Origin: Bacteroidales bacterium
GTDB taxonomy: Bacteria; Bacteroidota; Bacteroidia; Bacteroidales; Muribaculaceae
NCBI GenBank assembly: GCA_004557385.1
Contig: SFEA01000001.1
Location: 62,001-126,000 of the forward strand
Reading direction: 5' to 3'
DNA: 64,000 nucleotides
Of the stretch, positions 32,458 to 42,221 are shown in pieces; positions within the stretch are counted from its first letter, which is position 1; every line of letters starts with the position of its first letter. The notes beneath the pieces are model-generated. The model was not told where the DNA came from. It was given only the letters and a program-made list of their open reading frames with translations, and ran no database searches. The position numbers were made by a program, and so were the translations under genes.

Positions 32458-33795
32458 TTAGATGATTCCTTGAGCCATCATAGCGTGAGCCACCTTCATG
32501 AATCCGGCAATGTTGGCACCCTTCATGTAGTTGATGTAACCGTCAGATTCAGTTCCATACTTAACACATTGAGTGTGGATGTCGTTCATGATAGAGTGCA
32601 GACGTTGGTCAACTTCTTCTTCGCTCCATGAGAGGTGCAAAGCGTTTTGGCTCATTTCGAGGCCAGAAGTGGCTACACCGCCGGCGTTAACAGCCTTTCC
32701 AGGACCGTAAGGCACCTTGGCAGCGATGAAAGTATCGATAGCTTCGGGAGTGCAACCCATGTTAGAAACTTCGCCGACAACAGTCACGCCGTTCTTAACA
32801 AGGTTTTCGGCATCTTCCTTGCCAACTTCGTTTTGAGTAGCGCAAGGCATGGCGATGTCAACCTTAACTTCCCATGGACGACGTCCGGGATAGAAGGTAG
32901 AGTTAGGATATTTTTCGGCATACGGAGCAACGATGTCCTCGCCCGAAGCACGAAGTTCGAGCATATAGTCGATTTTCTCGCCAGAGATGCCATCGGGGTC
33001 GTAGATGTAACCGTCAGGACCAGAGATGGTTACAACCTTGGCGCCGAGTTCGGTAGCCTTGAGGGCAGCACCCCAAGCCACGTTGCCAAAGCCCGAGATA
33101 GCCACGGTTTTGCCGTTAAAGTCGGTGCCCAAAGTCTTGAGCATATTGCGAACAAAGTAGCAAGCACCAAAGCCAGTTGCTTCGGGGCGAATCTTTGAAC
33201 CGCCGAATTCAAGACCCTTGCCGGTGAATGTTCCGGTGTGTTCGCGAGCAAGTTTTTTGTACATGCCAAACATATAGCCAACTTCGCGGCCGCCTACGCC
33301 GATGTCGCCGGCAGGCACGTCGCGGTCAGGACCGAGGTTGCGCCACAATTCGAGGATGAAAGCTTGGCAGAAACGCATGATTTCGGCGTCGCTCTTGCCG
33401 CGTGGGCTGAAGTCGGAACCGCCTTTGCCACCGCCCATAGGCAGAGTGGTGAGAGCGTTTTTGAATGTTTGTTCAAAGCCCAGGAATTTCAAAATTGAGA
33501 GGTTCACCGATGCATGGAAACGAATGCCGCCTTTGTACGGGCCAATAGCATTGTTGAATTGAACGCGATAGCCAATGTTGGTTTGCACTTCGCCCTTGTC
33601 GTCTACCCACGAAACGCGGAAGGTGAAAATGCGGTCGGGTTCAACCATTCTTTCAATGATTTTTGCTTTTTCGAATTCGGGATGTTCGTTGTAGACATCT
33701 TGAACCGACAAAAGAACTTCTCTCACGGCTTGAAGATATTCCTTCTCGCCAGGGTGCTTAGCTTCGAGGTCGCTAAGAATTTTGTTTACATTCAT
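32458..33795 (-). CDS. gdhA: NAD(P)-dependent glutamate dehydrogenase
   Basis: Assimilates ammonia by converting 2-oxoglutarate to glutamate, the main route in many Bacteroidetes. The 445-residue length is that of hexameric bacterial GDH. The substrate region GPYKGGIRFH and LPMGGGKGGSDF (catalytic Lys) is followed by PAGDIGVGGREVGYM and the Rossmann ISGFGNVAWGAA. The C-terminal end is NIAGFMKVAHAMMAQG. Cofactor preference (NADH or NADPH) cannot be read reliably. A terminator follows; a -7 box lies about 95 bases upstream. Confidence 0.97.
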   Translation of the reverse strand: MNVNKILSDLEAKHPGEKEYLQAVREVLLSVQDVYNEHPEFEKAKIIERMVEPDRIFTFRVSWVDDKGEVQTNIGYRVQFNNAIGPYKGGIRFHASVNLSILKFLGFEQTFKNALTTLPMGGGKGGSDFSPRGKSDAEIMRFCQAFILELWRNLGPDRDVPAGDIGVGGREVGYMFGMYKKLAREHTGTFTGKGLEFGGSKIRPEATGFGACYFVRNMLKTLGTDFNGKTVAISGFGNVAWGAALKATELGAKVVTISGPDGYIYDPDGISGEKIDYMLELRASGEDIVAPYAEKYPNSTFYPGRRPWEVKVDIAMPCATQNEVGKEDAENLVKNGVTVVGEVSNMGCTPEAIDTFIAAKVPYGPGKAVNAGGVATSGLEMSQNALHLSWSEEEVDQRLHSIMNDIHTQCVKYGTESDGYINYMKGANIAGFMKVAHAMMAQGII

Positions 33796-33889
33796 GATAC
33801 TGATAAATTTATTTTAAGTCGTATGTTCCATTTGGTTTGGATTGCTTGCCATGGTTTTGTCGTAGGCATGCGTTCCTTGATTTTCATTG

Positions 33890-33897
33890 CAAATATA
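33890..33897 (-). promoter_or_regulatory. -7 element upstream of gdhA
   Basis: TATATTTG on the minus strand, about 95 bases before the gdhA ATG. No clear TTTG at the -33 position. The 211-base gap to yraN holds nothing else I recognise. Confidence 0.45.
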
Positions 33898-34006
33898 TAG
33901 CATATTTGGCTAATAGCGGTTGGGTTTTTGATAATAATTTCGTTGTTGACTGCAAAACTTTGTTAAAATGATGGCAAATTGTTAGTTTGCTTGTGTAGTA
34001 GTCACT

Positions 34007-34393
34007 TCAATGACGACGAGGTCTCACGCTTCGATTGTGTGGCTGAACAGCATTTTCGATATGCACGATTCGGAAATTGTCAGGCTGACCGATTACATAT
34101 ATAATGTCGATTTGCATTGAAATCTGGGAGATGTTGTAGAGCCTGAGGTAAGCCTTGCCTGCATTTATTATGTTCCTCACCTTGCTTTCGCTGATTACCG
34201 ACGCTGCATTGACAATGTTTGTGGCTCGGGTTTTTACTTCTACAAAAATCACGGCGCCGTTTTTTTGCACCACGAGGTCGAGCTCAAGCTTGTTGAAGCG
34301 CCAGTTGGTTTCGCGAATGGTGTAACCTTTGCAGATGAGGAAGTTTTTCACTGCCTCCTCGCCAGCCTTGCCAAGTTCGTTGTGTTCTGCCAT
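34007..34393 (-). CDS. YraN-family endonuclease-like protein
   Basis: A 128-residue protein of the UPF0102/YraN family, whose fold is a PD-(D/E)XK nuclease core. It has E-x2-A near AGEEAVKNFLICKGYTI, the NWRFNKLELDLVVQKNGAVIFVEVKTR segment with D-x-V and EVK, and the family's later helix. The function of the family is not established. The start is ATG at 34393 (MAEHNELGKAGEE), which fits the family N-terminus; an in-frame ATG further up would add a divergent stretch. It is divergent from lon. Confidence 0.88.
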   Translation of the reverse strand: MAEHNELGKAGEEAVKNFLICKGYTIRETNWRFNKLELDLVVQKNGAVIFVEVKTRATNIVNAASVISESKVRNIINAGKAYLRLYNISQISMQIDIIYVIGQPDNFRIVHIENAVQPHNRSVRPRRH

Positions 34394-34578
34394 GTTAATA
34401 GTGTAGCGGGTTAATAATGCAAAAATAACAAATGCCGATGAATGATTGTAGCAAATTGGCATAATTTTTTTGAATATTTCAATCTGTGGTCATTTGGCAT
34501 ACGTTTTGCAGTTATAAACAAAGACGAAAAAACTTTGTGGCAAATAAAAATGCTATATTACATTTGACAAAGAATATA

Positions 34579-37026
34579 ATGAAGTACTTTAAAGAATTTG
34601 ATTGCATGCAAGACGAAGGCGTTGCACATGTTATGCCAATATTCACAGAGGTGAAAAGCGAGACGGACGACGAAAAACAACGTTCGTTCGACTCAAGCGA
34701 TTTGCCTATACTGGCGTTGCGCAATATGGTGCTGTTTCCGGGCATTACCATGCCGGTGGCAGTGGGCCGCAGCAAATCGTTGGCATTGGTGAAAGAAGCT
34801 CAAAAGACAAATTCTCTTATAGGCGTGGTATGCCAAATCGACGAGGAAATTGAAGACCCAACGCAGAACGACCTCCATGGGGTGGGCGTTGTGGCTGAAA
34901 TAATTAAGGTGCTTGAGTTGCCCGACAACACCACGAGTGTGATTTTGCAAGGCAAAGCATGTTTCAAGCTCGATAGAATCACAACGGTGAAGCCTTATCT
35001 GAAAGCCGAGGTGACAATGCTCGACGAAGTAATGCCAAAGTCCGACGACAAGGAATTTGAGGCATTGGTGCTTTCAATTAAGGAATTGACCTTTGAAATG
35101 CTGCAGAAGATGGGCGAAGGCGCTCGCGAAATGATGTTTGCCGTAAAGAACATTGGCGAGCCTGCCTATTTGGTGAACTTTTTGTGCAGCAACACGCCCA
35201 TTGAATCGTATGTGAAGCAGAAGTTGCTCGAAGAGCGCAACCTGGTTAAGCGCGGCTATATGCTTTATGGCATATTGTCGAAAGAGGCTCAGCTGGTTGA
35301 ACTGAAAGCGCAGATTCAAAACCGCACTCGCGAGGACCTTTCGCAACAGCAGCGCGAACATTTCTTGCAGCAGCAGATACGCACTATTCAGGACGAGTTG
35401 GGCAACAGCGAAGATGATGATATTGAAAACCTTAACGAGCGAGCCGCATCGAAGAAATGGAACGAGGAGACTGCAGCGCATTTCGAGAAGGAACTGAAGA
35501 AACTGATGCGACTGAACCCGCAGGTGCCCGACTATTCGGTGCAGTACACCTATCTCGACCAGTTGCTGAATTTGCCGTGGAACGAATATACGCACGATAG
35601 CTTTAACCTGAAGAAGGTGGAAGCAAAGCTGAATCACGACCATTACGGATTGGAGAATGTGAAGGACCGAATACTCGAACACTTGGCTGTGCTGAAGCTG
35701 CGTGGCGATATGAAGTCGCCAATCATTTGCCTTTATGGCCCTCCGGGTGTGGGCAAGACTTCGCTTGGACGCTCGATTGCCGAAGCGCTGAACCGCAAAT
35801 ATGCTCGCATTTCGCTTGGCGGTTTGCACGACGAGGCGGAGATTCGCGGACACCGCCGCACTTACATAGGCGCAATGCCGGGGCGTATCATACAAGCGCT
35901 CATCAAGTGCCAAAGCTCTAACCCTGTGTTTGTGTTGGATGAGATTGACAAAATAGGGCAGGATTTCAAAGGCGACCCGTCGTCGGCATTACTTGAGGTG
36001 CTCGACCCCGAACAAAACTGTCATTTCCACGATAATTACATCGACGTAGATTACGACTTGTCGAATGTGCTGTTCATTGCCACCGCCAATTCGCTGAGCA
36101 CAATTTCGCAACCGCTGCTCGACCGTATGGAAATCATTGAAATAAATGGTTATATACAAGAAGAAAAGGTGGAGATTGCTCGCAAACACCTGTTGCCAAA
36201 GTTGCTTAAGGAAAACGGTTTTGCAAAAAACGAAGTGACGTTTGCCAAGCCTGCGTTGATGAGCATTGTGGAGAACTACACCCGCGAGTCGGGCGTGCGC
36301 GAACTCGACAAGAAGCTTGCAAAGGTGCTTCGCAAGTTGGCTCGCATCAAAGCCACAGGCGAACAGGAATGCCCAAAGACCATTGGTGTTGGCAACCTGA
36401 AAGAATATCTCGGCGCACCTGATTACACCCGTGACCGCTACGAAGGCAACGAGTTTGCCGGTGTTGTCACCGGTTTGGCTTGGACTGCAGTAGGCGGTGA
36501 GATTTTGTTTGTTGAATCGTCGTTGTCGCGAGGCAAGGGTGAGAAACTCACGCTCACCGGTAACCTTGGCGATGTGATGAAGGAATCGGCAGTGATTGCA
36601 ATGCAGTATCTCAAATCGCATAGCTCGCAAATAGGCATAGACTATGAGTTGTTCGACAAGTATAATGTGCACATACATGTGCCCGAAGGTGCCATTCCGA
36701 AGGATGGTCCGTCGGCAGGCGTAACCATGGTAACTTCGCTGGCATCGACGTTCACGCAGCGAAAGGTGCGCGACCACTTGGCTATGACAGGCGAAATCAC
36801 TCTTCGTGGCAAGGTGCTGCCTGTGGGTGGAATTAAAGAAAAGATTCTTGCTGCCAAGCGTGCCGGAATAACCGATATAATGCTTTGCCGCGACAACAAA
36901 AAAGATATCGACGAAATTAAGGGTGATTATCTTAAGGGCTTAACGTTCCACTACGTAGACACAATTAAAGATGTGCTCAACTTTGCGTTGCTGCCTGAGA
37001 AGGTTAAAGACGCTGTAGAGCTATAA
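34579..37026 (+). CDS. lon: ATP-dependent protease Lon
   Basis: AAA+ serine protease that degrades misfolded and regulatory proteins. The 815-residue protein has the LON N-domain (about 40-240, including PILALRNMVLFPGITMPVAVG), a coiled-coil linker, the P-loop GPPGVGKTS at 387-394, the Walker B segment VFVLDEIDK, and the protease domain with Ser712 in PKDGPSAG and the Lys of GGIKEK (753 or 755). The start is set at ATG 34579; a further in-frame ATG upstream would add a basic stretch not typical of Lon. No heat-shock-type promoter was identified. Its terminator is shared with the convergent SDR gene. Confidence 0.96.
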   Translation: MKYFKEFDCMQDEGVAHVMPIFTEVKSETDDEKQRSFDSSDLPILALRNMVLFPGITMPVAVGRSKSLALVKEAQKTNSLIGVVCQIDEEIEDPTQNDLHGVGVVAEIIKVLELPDNTTSVILQGKACFKLDRITTVKPYLKAEVTMLDEVMPKSDDKEFEALVLSIKELTFEMLQKMGEGAREMMFAVKNIGEPAYLVNFLCSNTPIESYVKQKLLEERNLVKRGYMLYGILSKEAQLVELKAQIQNRTREDLSQQQREHFLQQQIRTIQDELGNSEDDDIENLNERAASKKWNEETAAHFEKELKKLMRLNPQVPDYSVQYTYLDQLLNLPWNEYTHDSFNLKKVEAKLNHDHYGLENVKDRILEHLAVLKLRGDMKSPIICLYGPPGVGKTSLGRSIAEALNRKYARISLGGLHDEAEIRGHRRTYIGAMPGRIIQALIKCQSSNPVFVLDEIDKIGQDFKGDPSSALLEVLDPEQNCHFHDNYIDVDYDLSNVLFIATANSLSTISQPLLDRMEIIEINGYIQEEKVEIARKHLLPKLLKENGFAKNEVTFAKPALMSIVENYTRESGVRELDKKLAKVLRKLARIKATGEQECPKTIGVGNLKEYLGAPDYTRDRYEGNEFAGVVTGLAWTAVGGEILFVESSLSRGKGEKLTLTGNLGDVMKESAVIAMQYLKSHSSQIGIDYELFDKYNVHIHVPEGAIPKDGPSAGVTMVTSLASTFTQRKVRDHLAMTGEITLRGKVLPVGGIKEKILAAKRAGITDIMLCRDNKKDIDEIKGDYLKGLTFHYVDTIKDVLNFALLPEKVKDAVEL

Positions 37027-37063
37027 TCACTCAGCTGAATAATATACATTATTTATATATAGT

Positions 37064-37099
37064 GCGAAAGGCGAATCTCTAACAAGGTTCGCCTTTCGC
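37064..37099. terminator. Terminator between lon and the SDR gene
   Basis: A perfect 12-base stem (37064-37075 with 37088-37099). The stem touches the stop codon of the SDR gene, so it may serve both convergent genes; the following T-tract is short on both sides. Confidence 0.75.
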
Positions 37100-37839
37100 T
37101 ATTTATTGTTCGATTTGGCAATGCGCATTTTTCGCCAGATGCGATGCGGAACCAGCCGCCAGAGCGCCACCAAAATTCGATAGCGCCAGTCGATTGTGGC
37201 AACCGATTTCTTTTTTATTACGGCTTCGACAGCATGTTCTGCCACCCGTGTTTTGTTCATTAGCATAGGGTAGTGAGCACCGTCGTTTAGCAAGTCGGTG
37301 GCAACAAACCCCGGGCGGATGTCGGTTATGGAAATGTTGAGATTCCTCATCGAAGCCAGTTGTGCGAGCGCTTCAAGATATTTGTTTTGGAATGCCTTTG
37401 TGGCAGAATAGGCAGGTGCTGCGCCCAATCCTTTTGTCCCGGCAATCGAACTTATGGCAGCAATTTGTCCCGAGCCTTTGTCGGCGAAGTAACGGAACGC
37501 AGTGCCAATCATGCGTGTGAAGCCAAGAGCATTTGTCTCAACAGTCGACAGCTCCTTGCCTTCGTCGAGCGACGGATTTTGGAAGCCGATGCCCGAGCTG
37601 TGGAAATACAAGTCGATGCCGCCCATCTCCTCGGCAAGCTGTAAAAGACGCTGTGGGGCATCGCCGCTGCAGATGTCAATCACTTTCGATGCAACAATGC
37701 CAGGCACCGCCGCCTGCAGTTCGACAAGGCGAGCCTCGCGCCGTCCGGCAATTGCCACTTGATAGCCCTTCGATGCCAACAGTTTTGCCACTTCGCATCC
37801 GATGCCCGATGTGGCACCCATCACTATTGCTTTTTTCAT
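37099..37839 (-). CDS. Short-chain dehydrogenase/reductase
   Basis: A 246-residue NAD(P)-dependent oxidoreductase of the classical SDR family. It has the GATSGIG cofactor motif at residues 8-14, the HSSGIG step (in place of the usual NNAG), the catalytic Ser in AAISSIAGTKG and Tyr-x3-Lys in PAYSATKAF. The C-terminus has a basic amphipathic stretch (VPHRIWRKMRIAKSNNK) that could touch membrane. The substrate is unknown. Read convergently with lon and divergently from the MFS gene. Confidence 0.88.
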   Translation of the reverse strand: MKKAIVMGATSGIGCEVAKLLASKGYQVAIAGRREARLVELQAAVPGIVASKVIDICSGDAPQRLLQLAEEMGGIDLYFHSSGIGFQNPSLDEGKELSTVETNALGFTRMIGTAFRYFADKGSGQIAAISSIAGTKGLGAAPAYSATKAFQNKYLEALAQLASMRNLNISITDIRPGFVATDLLNDGAHYPMLMNKTRVAEHAVEAVIKKKSVATIDWRYRILVALWRLVPHRIWRKMRIAKSNNK

Positions 37840-37961
37840 AATAGGAATTTAGTTTTTATACACTTGTTTACAAAGTAATGAAATTATTTTCATTAGCACA
37901 AGAAAACCGCGATTGCCGATTGAAATAGAAGCGAATTGCTTCATAATTTGTCAATTTTGAT

Positions 37962-37969
37962 TAATTTTG
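37962..37969 (+). promoter_or_regulatory. -7 element upstream of the MFS transporter gene
   Basis: TAATTTTG, 31 bases before the ATG at 38001. A TTG at 37936-37938 is 23 bases upstream, slightly beyond the ideal spacing. Confidence 0.5.
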
Positions 37970-38000
37970 CATCAGAATAACAAATCAAATAACAAAATCA

Positions 38001-39659
38001 ATGACTGAAATTTCAAAAAAGACGCTTCGCGACTCGGCAGGCATTAGATGGCTTGTGCTGATGCTTTTGGCATCGTCCATGTTTTGTTCATACATCTTTA
38101 TGGACATACTGTCGCCAATCAAAGACCTCATGCTTTCGACACGTGGATGGGATTCCACAGCGTTCGGAACCATGCAAGGCAGTGAAACATTCCTCAATGT
38201 ATTCGTATTCTTCCTGATTTTTGCCGGAATCATTCTCGACAAGATGGGCGTGCGCTTCACGGCGTTGCTGTCAGGAGCAGTGATGCTGGTTGGTGCCACC
38301 ATCAACTGGTATGCCGTAACCGAGACATTTATGGGCAGCGGTTTGGAGGCATGGTTCAACAGCCACCTCAACTATATTCCGGGCTTCGATGAACTTGGCA
38401 TTTCGCCATTCTACGAAGGCATGCCGGCATCGGCAAAGTTCTCGGCAGTGGGCTTTATGATTTTCGGCTGTGGCGTTGAAATGGCTGGTATTACTGTCAG
38501 CCGCGGTATTGTCAAGTGGTTCAAGGGGCAGGAAATGGCGCTTGCAATGGGTTCGGAGATGGCACTCGCCCGCTTGGGTGTTGCCACTTGTATGATTTTC
38601 TCGCCGGTGATTGCCAATATGGGCGGCAAGGTTGACGTGTCGCGTTCGGTGGCATTCGGTGTATTGCTGTTGCTCATTGCCCTGATAATGTTCATCGTTT
38701 ACTTCTTCATGGACCGCAAGCTTGATGCGCAAACCGGCGAAGCCGAAGAGAAGGACGACCCATTCCAACTCAAGGACCTTGGTCAGATTCTCACAAGCAG
38801 CGGCTTCTGGTTGGTGGCATTGCTGTGTGTGCTCTATTATTCGGCAATCTTCCCATTCCAAAAGTATGCTGTGAATATGCTTCAATGCAACCTCACGTTC
38901 AATGAAATCGCGCCCGACTCATTCTGGGCAAGCGACACGGTTGCATACATTCAATATGCAATTATGCTTGTGGTGGCTGCTGCTTCGTTTGCAAGCAACT
39001 TTATGAAGACTAAGCAAAAAGAATATATCTGGACTGCAGTGGCAGTGGTTTCGCTGGTGGTTTATTGCTATATGGGCTATGAACGTCAGAGCGCGAGCGC
39101 TGTATTTGCTGTGTTCCCGCTTTTGGCAGTTGCCATCACTCCAAAGCTTGGCAAATATGTCGATTATAAAGGCAAGGCTGCATCGATGCTGGTGTTTGGT
39201 TCGTTGCTCTTGATTGCATGCCACCTCACATTTGCCTTCATCTTGCCTATGTTCAAGGGCAGTGCAGTGGGCGGATTTATTATGGCGTATGCCACCATCT
39301 TGGTGCTTGGCGCTTCGTTCTCGCTTGTTCCGGCAGCGTTGTGGCCAAGTGTTCCTAAGCTTGTTGATGCCAAAATCATTGGTAGCGCTTATGCGTTGAT
39401 TTTCTGGATTCAAAACATTGGCTTGTGGTTGTTCCCGATGCTCATTGGCAAGGTGCTCGACAACACCAACCCCGACATTGTTGCAGGCCTTGAATCGGGC
39501 GCTATTTCGGCACAAGAAGCTGCTGTTAGCTACAACTACACCGCTCCGCTTGTGATGCTTGCATGCTTGGGCATTGCTGCGCTTGCGCTTGGCTTTGTGC
39601 TGAAGGTTGTAGACAAAAAGAAAGGATTGGGACTTGAAGAACCAAATATCAAAGCATAA
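38001..39659 (+). CDS. Major facilitator superfamily transporter (MFSD1-like)
   Basis: A 552-residue membrane protein with about 12 hydrophobic helices. The first is at about 20-40, DKMGVRFTALLSG is the cytoplasmic loop between helices 2 and 3, and later helices include TILVLGASFSLVPAALWPSV. A soluble stretch near residues 240-265 (DAQTGEAEEKDD) fits the central loop. The profile and PSVPKLV segment resemble the lysosomal MFSD1-type group, whose bacterial members are of unknown substrate. Peptide, amino acid or organic acid transport are all possible. It is monocistronic with a strong terminator. Confidence 0.8.
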   Translation: MTEISKKTLRDSAGIRWLVLMLLASSMFCSYIFMDILSPIKDLMLSTRGWDSTAFGTMQGSETFLNVFVFFLIFAGIILDKMGVRFTALLSGAVMLVGATINWYAVTETFMGSGLEAWFNSHLNYIPGFDELGISPFYEGMPASAKFSAVGFMIFGCGVEMAGITVSRGIVKWFKGQEMALAMGSEMALARLGVATCMIFSPVIANMGGKVDVSRSVAFGVLLLLIALIMFIVYFFMDRKLDAQTGEAEEKDDPFQLKDLGQILTSSGFWLVALLCVLYYSAIFPFQKYAVNMLQCNLTFNEIAPDSFWASDTVAYIQYAIMLVVAAASFASNFMKTKQKEYIWTAVAVVSLVVYCYMGYERQSASAVFAVFPLLAVAITPKLGKYVDYKGKAASMLVFGSLLLIACHLTFAFILPMFKGSAVGGFIMAYATILVLGASFSLVPAALWPSVPKLVDAKIIGSAYALIFWIQNIGLWLFPMLIGKVLDNTNPDIVAGLESGAISAQEAAVSYNYTAPLVMLACLGIAALALGFVLKVVDKKKGLGLEEPNIKA

Positions 39660-39738
39660 TCACAGCGTCGTGATTGTACGACAAGATAAATGGCAGTGCA
39701 AGTGAATATTTAGCTCATTGCCTTTAAATGTTATAAAT

Positions 39739-39787
39739 GGAGCGAAATTTGCCAGTGTTTTGGCGCTTTTCGCTCCTTTTATTTTTT
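39739..39787 (+). terminator. Rho-independent terminator of the MFS transporter gene
   Basis: GGAGCGAAA (39739-39747) pairs with TTTCGCTCC (39768-39776), with an inner GCCA/TGGC stem. TTTT and a longer T-rich run follow. Confidence 0.85.
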
Positions 39788-39876
39788 GTAACGTGTGAAA
39801 TGGTGGAATTTTGTAAGAATATTATTGCACTCTTGTGTCACTTTTGTGCAATACGCATTATTTTTGTCGAAATATT

Positions 39877-39907
39877 TTTGTTTTTGAATTATTTCCTTTT
39901 ATATTTG
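39877..39907 (+). promoter_or_regulatory. Promoter of serC-serA
   Basis: TTTG (39877-39880), 19 bases and TATATTTG (39900-39907), a full consensus, with a leader of about 40 bases. The 294-base gap 39660-39953 otherwise contains only the terminator. Confidence 0.85.
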
Positions 39908-39953
39908 TGGTGTTATAAATCAAAAAAATTCAATCAAATAAATTGATTCCAAT

Positions 39954-41021
39954 ATGAAGAAACACAATTTTTATGCCGGACCGTCAATCTTGAGCGAATA
40001 CACCCTCAAGAACACAGCCGAAGCTGTAGAGAATTTTGCAGGCACAGGCTTATCGATTTTAGAGATTTCGCATCGCAGCAAAGAGTTCACTGCTGTAATC
40101 GAGGAGGCTGAAGCTATGTTTAAGGAACTGTTGGATATACCTGAAGGTTATCGTGTTTTGTTCTTGGGCGGAGGCGCAAGCATGCAATTCTGCATGGTTC
40201 CGTTCAACATGCTCAATAAAAAGGCGTCTTATCTCGACACAGGCACATGGTCGAGCAAAGCCATAAAGGAAGCCAAGCTCTTTGGCGAGGTTGATGTGGT
40301 GGCATCGTCGAAGGACAAGAACTACACCTACATCCCCAAAGAATATACAGTTGCTCCCGATTCCGATTATTTCCATATCACCACTAACAACACCATCTAC
40401 GGAACCGAAATCCGCAAGGACCTTGATGTGAATGTACCGCTAATTGCCGATATGTCGAGCGACATTTTCTCGCGTCCAATCGATGTGAAGAAGTACGACA
40501 TCATCTATGGTGGTGCACAAAAGAATCTTGCTCCTGCAGGTGTCACTTTTGTGATTGTAAAGGAAGAAGCTCTTGGCAAGGTTGAGCGTGCCATCCCAAC
40601 TATGCTCGACTATCGCACCCACGTGAGCAAGGGCTCGATGTTCAACACTCCGCCGGTGCTGCCAATCTACTCGGCATTGCAAACACTCAAGTGGTATAAG
40701 CAAATGGGTGGTGTGGAAGCATTGCAAAAAATTGATGAGGCTAAGGCTGCCAAGCTTTACGATGCCATCGATTCGAGCCGCATTTTCCGCGGAACGGTTA
40801 ATCCGGAGGACCGCTCGATAATGAACGTATGCTTTGTGATGAAAGATGATTACAAAGAACTTGAGAAAGAGTTTGTAGACTTTGCCTCAACAAAGGGTAT
40901 TGTGGGCATCAAGGGTCACCGCAGCGTGGGTGGCTTCCGTGCTTCGCTCTACAATGCATTGCCCGAATCGAGCGTGGATGTGCTGATTGCTGCAATGAGA
41001 GAATTTGAGAATAAATTGTAA
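39954..41021 (+). CDS. serC: Phosphoserine aminotransferase
   Basis: PLP enzyme converting 3-phosphohydroxypyruvate to phosphoserine. The 355-residue protein has the family opening MKKHNFYAGPSILSE, the GGGASMQF substrate region, the YGGAQKNLAPAG PLP-Lys motif and the HRSVGGFRASLYNALP end. Standard length. Followed 19 bases later by serA, giving consecutive genes for two steps of serine synthesis (serB not seen here). Confidence 0.97.
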   Translation: MKKHNFYAGPSILSEYTLKNTAEAVENFAGTGLSILEISHRSKEFTAVIEEAEAMFKELLDIPEGYRVLFLGGGASMQFCMVPFNMLNKKASYLDTGTWSSKAIKEAKLFGEVDVVASSKDKNYTYIPKEYTVAPDSDYFHITTNNTIYGTEIRKDLDVNVPLIADMSSDIFSRPIDVKKYDIIYGGAQKNLAPAGVTFVIVKEEALGKVERAIPTMLDYRTHVSKGSMFNTPPVLPIYSALQTLKWYKQMGGVEALQKIDEAKAAKLYDAIDSSRIFRGTVNPEDRSIMNVCFVMKDDYKELEKEFVDFASTKGIVGIKGHRSVGGFRASLYNALPESSVDVLIAAMREFENKL

Positions 41022-41040
41022 AAAATCAATTTTTGCGATT

Positions 41041-41958
41041 ATGAAAATATTAGTTGCTACCGAAAAACCATTTGCTGCCGCCGCTGTTACAGGCATCAGA
41101 GAAGTGGTTGAAGAGGCAGGTCACGAATTGGTGCTGCTTGAAAAAGGCACAAAAGCCGACTTGATTGAAAAGGTTGCCGATGCAGCCGGTTTGATTGTTC
41201 GCAGCGATATTGTTGACAAAGAGGTGTTTGATGCTGCCAAGGAGCTGAAGGTTGTTGTTCGTGCCGGTGCCGGATACGACAACATCGACCTTGCCGAAGC
41301 CACAGCACATGGCGTGTGCGTTATGAACACCCCAGGACAGAACTCAAATGCTGTTGCCGAACTGGTGTTTGGTATGGCAGTGCTGATGATACGCAATCAC
41401 TACAATGGCAAGGCAGGCAGCGAGCTTAAAGGCAAGACGCTGGGCATACACGCCTTTGGACAGGTGGGACGCAATGTGGCTCGCATAGCTCAAGGCTTTG
41501 GCATGCAGGTGTCGGCACTCGACCCTTGGGTTAAGGATGAAGATATGGTTGCAGCAGGTGTCACTCCAGTGCATAGCATCGAAGAACTGTATAAAAACAA
41601 CAACTTTGTGTCGTTGCACATTCCTGCCACCGCCGAAACCAAAAAGTCGGTAAACAAGGCTTTGATTGAACTTATGCCAAAGGGCGGTGTGCTCATCAAC
41701 ACTGCACGCAAAGAGGTGATTGACGAAGATAGTCTTGCCGAGGTACTCGCCGAACGTGAGGACATCAGATATATTGCCGATGTTAAGCCCGACAATGCCG
41801 AAGCACTCGTTGAGAAATTTGGCGACCGCGTGTTCTTCACACCTAAGAAGATGGGCGCGCAGACAGCCGAGGCAAACATCAACGCTGGCATTGCCGCCGC
41901 CAAGCAAGTTGTTGCCAACTTGAAGGACGGATGGAACCGCTTCCAGGTGAATAAATAA
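41041..41958 (+). CDS. serA: D-3-phosphoglycerate dehydrogenase, short Lys-type form
   Basis: NAD-dependent first step of serine synthesis. The 305-residue protein is a compact form with no ACT or regulatory domain. VRAGAGYDNID, GKTLGIHAFGQVGRNVAR (nucleotide fold), KGGVLINTARKEVIDE are family features. Where the usual enzyme has the D-V-F-E Glu and T-P-H His, this one reads ADVKPDN and FTPKKMGAQT: both catalytic-site residues differ, with Lys near the His position. A Lys-type group is known from Entamoeba and Bacteroides-like enzymes, so it is likely active. Start ATG at 41041; an upstream in-frame ATG falls inside serC. Confidence 0.93.
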   Translation: MKILVATEKPFAAAAVTGIREVVEEAGHELVLLEKGTKADLIEKVADAAGLIVRSDIVDKEVFDAAKELKVVVRAGAGYDNIDLAEATAHGVCVMNTPGQNSNAVAELVFGMAVLMIRNHYNGKAGSELKGKTLGIHAFGQVGRNVARIAQGFGMQVSALDPWVKDEDMVAAGVTPVHSIEELYKNNNFVSLHIPATAETKKSVNKALIELMPKGGVLINTARKEVIDEDSLAEVLAEREDIRYIADVKPDNAEALVEKFGDRVFFTPKKMGAQTAEANINAGIAAAKQVVANLKDGWNRFQVNK

Positions 41959-42017
41959 CGCTTTGGCGCAAGCATTGTTTGCCTGATTCATACTGAAATT
42001 ATTTCACCACGATAATG

Positions 42018-42050
42018 AGGGGAATTGCTATGCAGCAGTTCCCCTTTTCT
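42018..42050 (+). terminator. Rho-independent terminator of serC-serA
   Basis: A 12-base stem (42018-42029 with 42034-42045, one G-T pair) with a 4-base loop and following T-rich stretch. Located 60 bases after the stop. Confidence 0.75.
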
Positions 42051-42221
42051 TTATGAAATATGGGCTAAAGCGAGTCGGCATGGCAAGATGAAATATTGGC
42101 GAAAGAAAAAACGCCTATCTTCACAGGCCTGCGTTAAAAAGAATAATGATTCCTAAATCCTAATTATGGCTTTCTGTCCAACTTCATCGTTATATGTTGG
42201 TGGCATAGGTGCTTGGTGTGC

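Noticed and set aside
39737..39946. Hydrophobic 69-codon frame between the MFS gene and serC
   Set aside because: It overlaps the terminator hairpin and the serC promoter, and its Phe/Leu-rich composition follows from the T-rich DNA.
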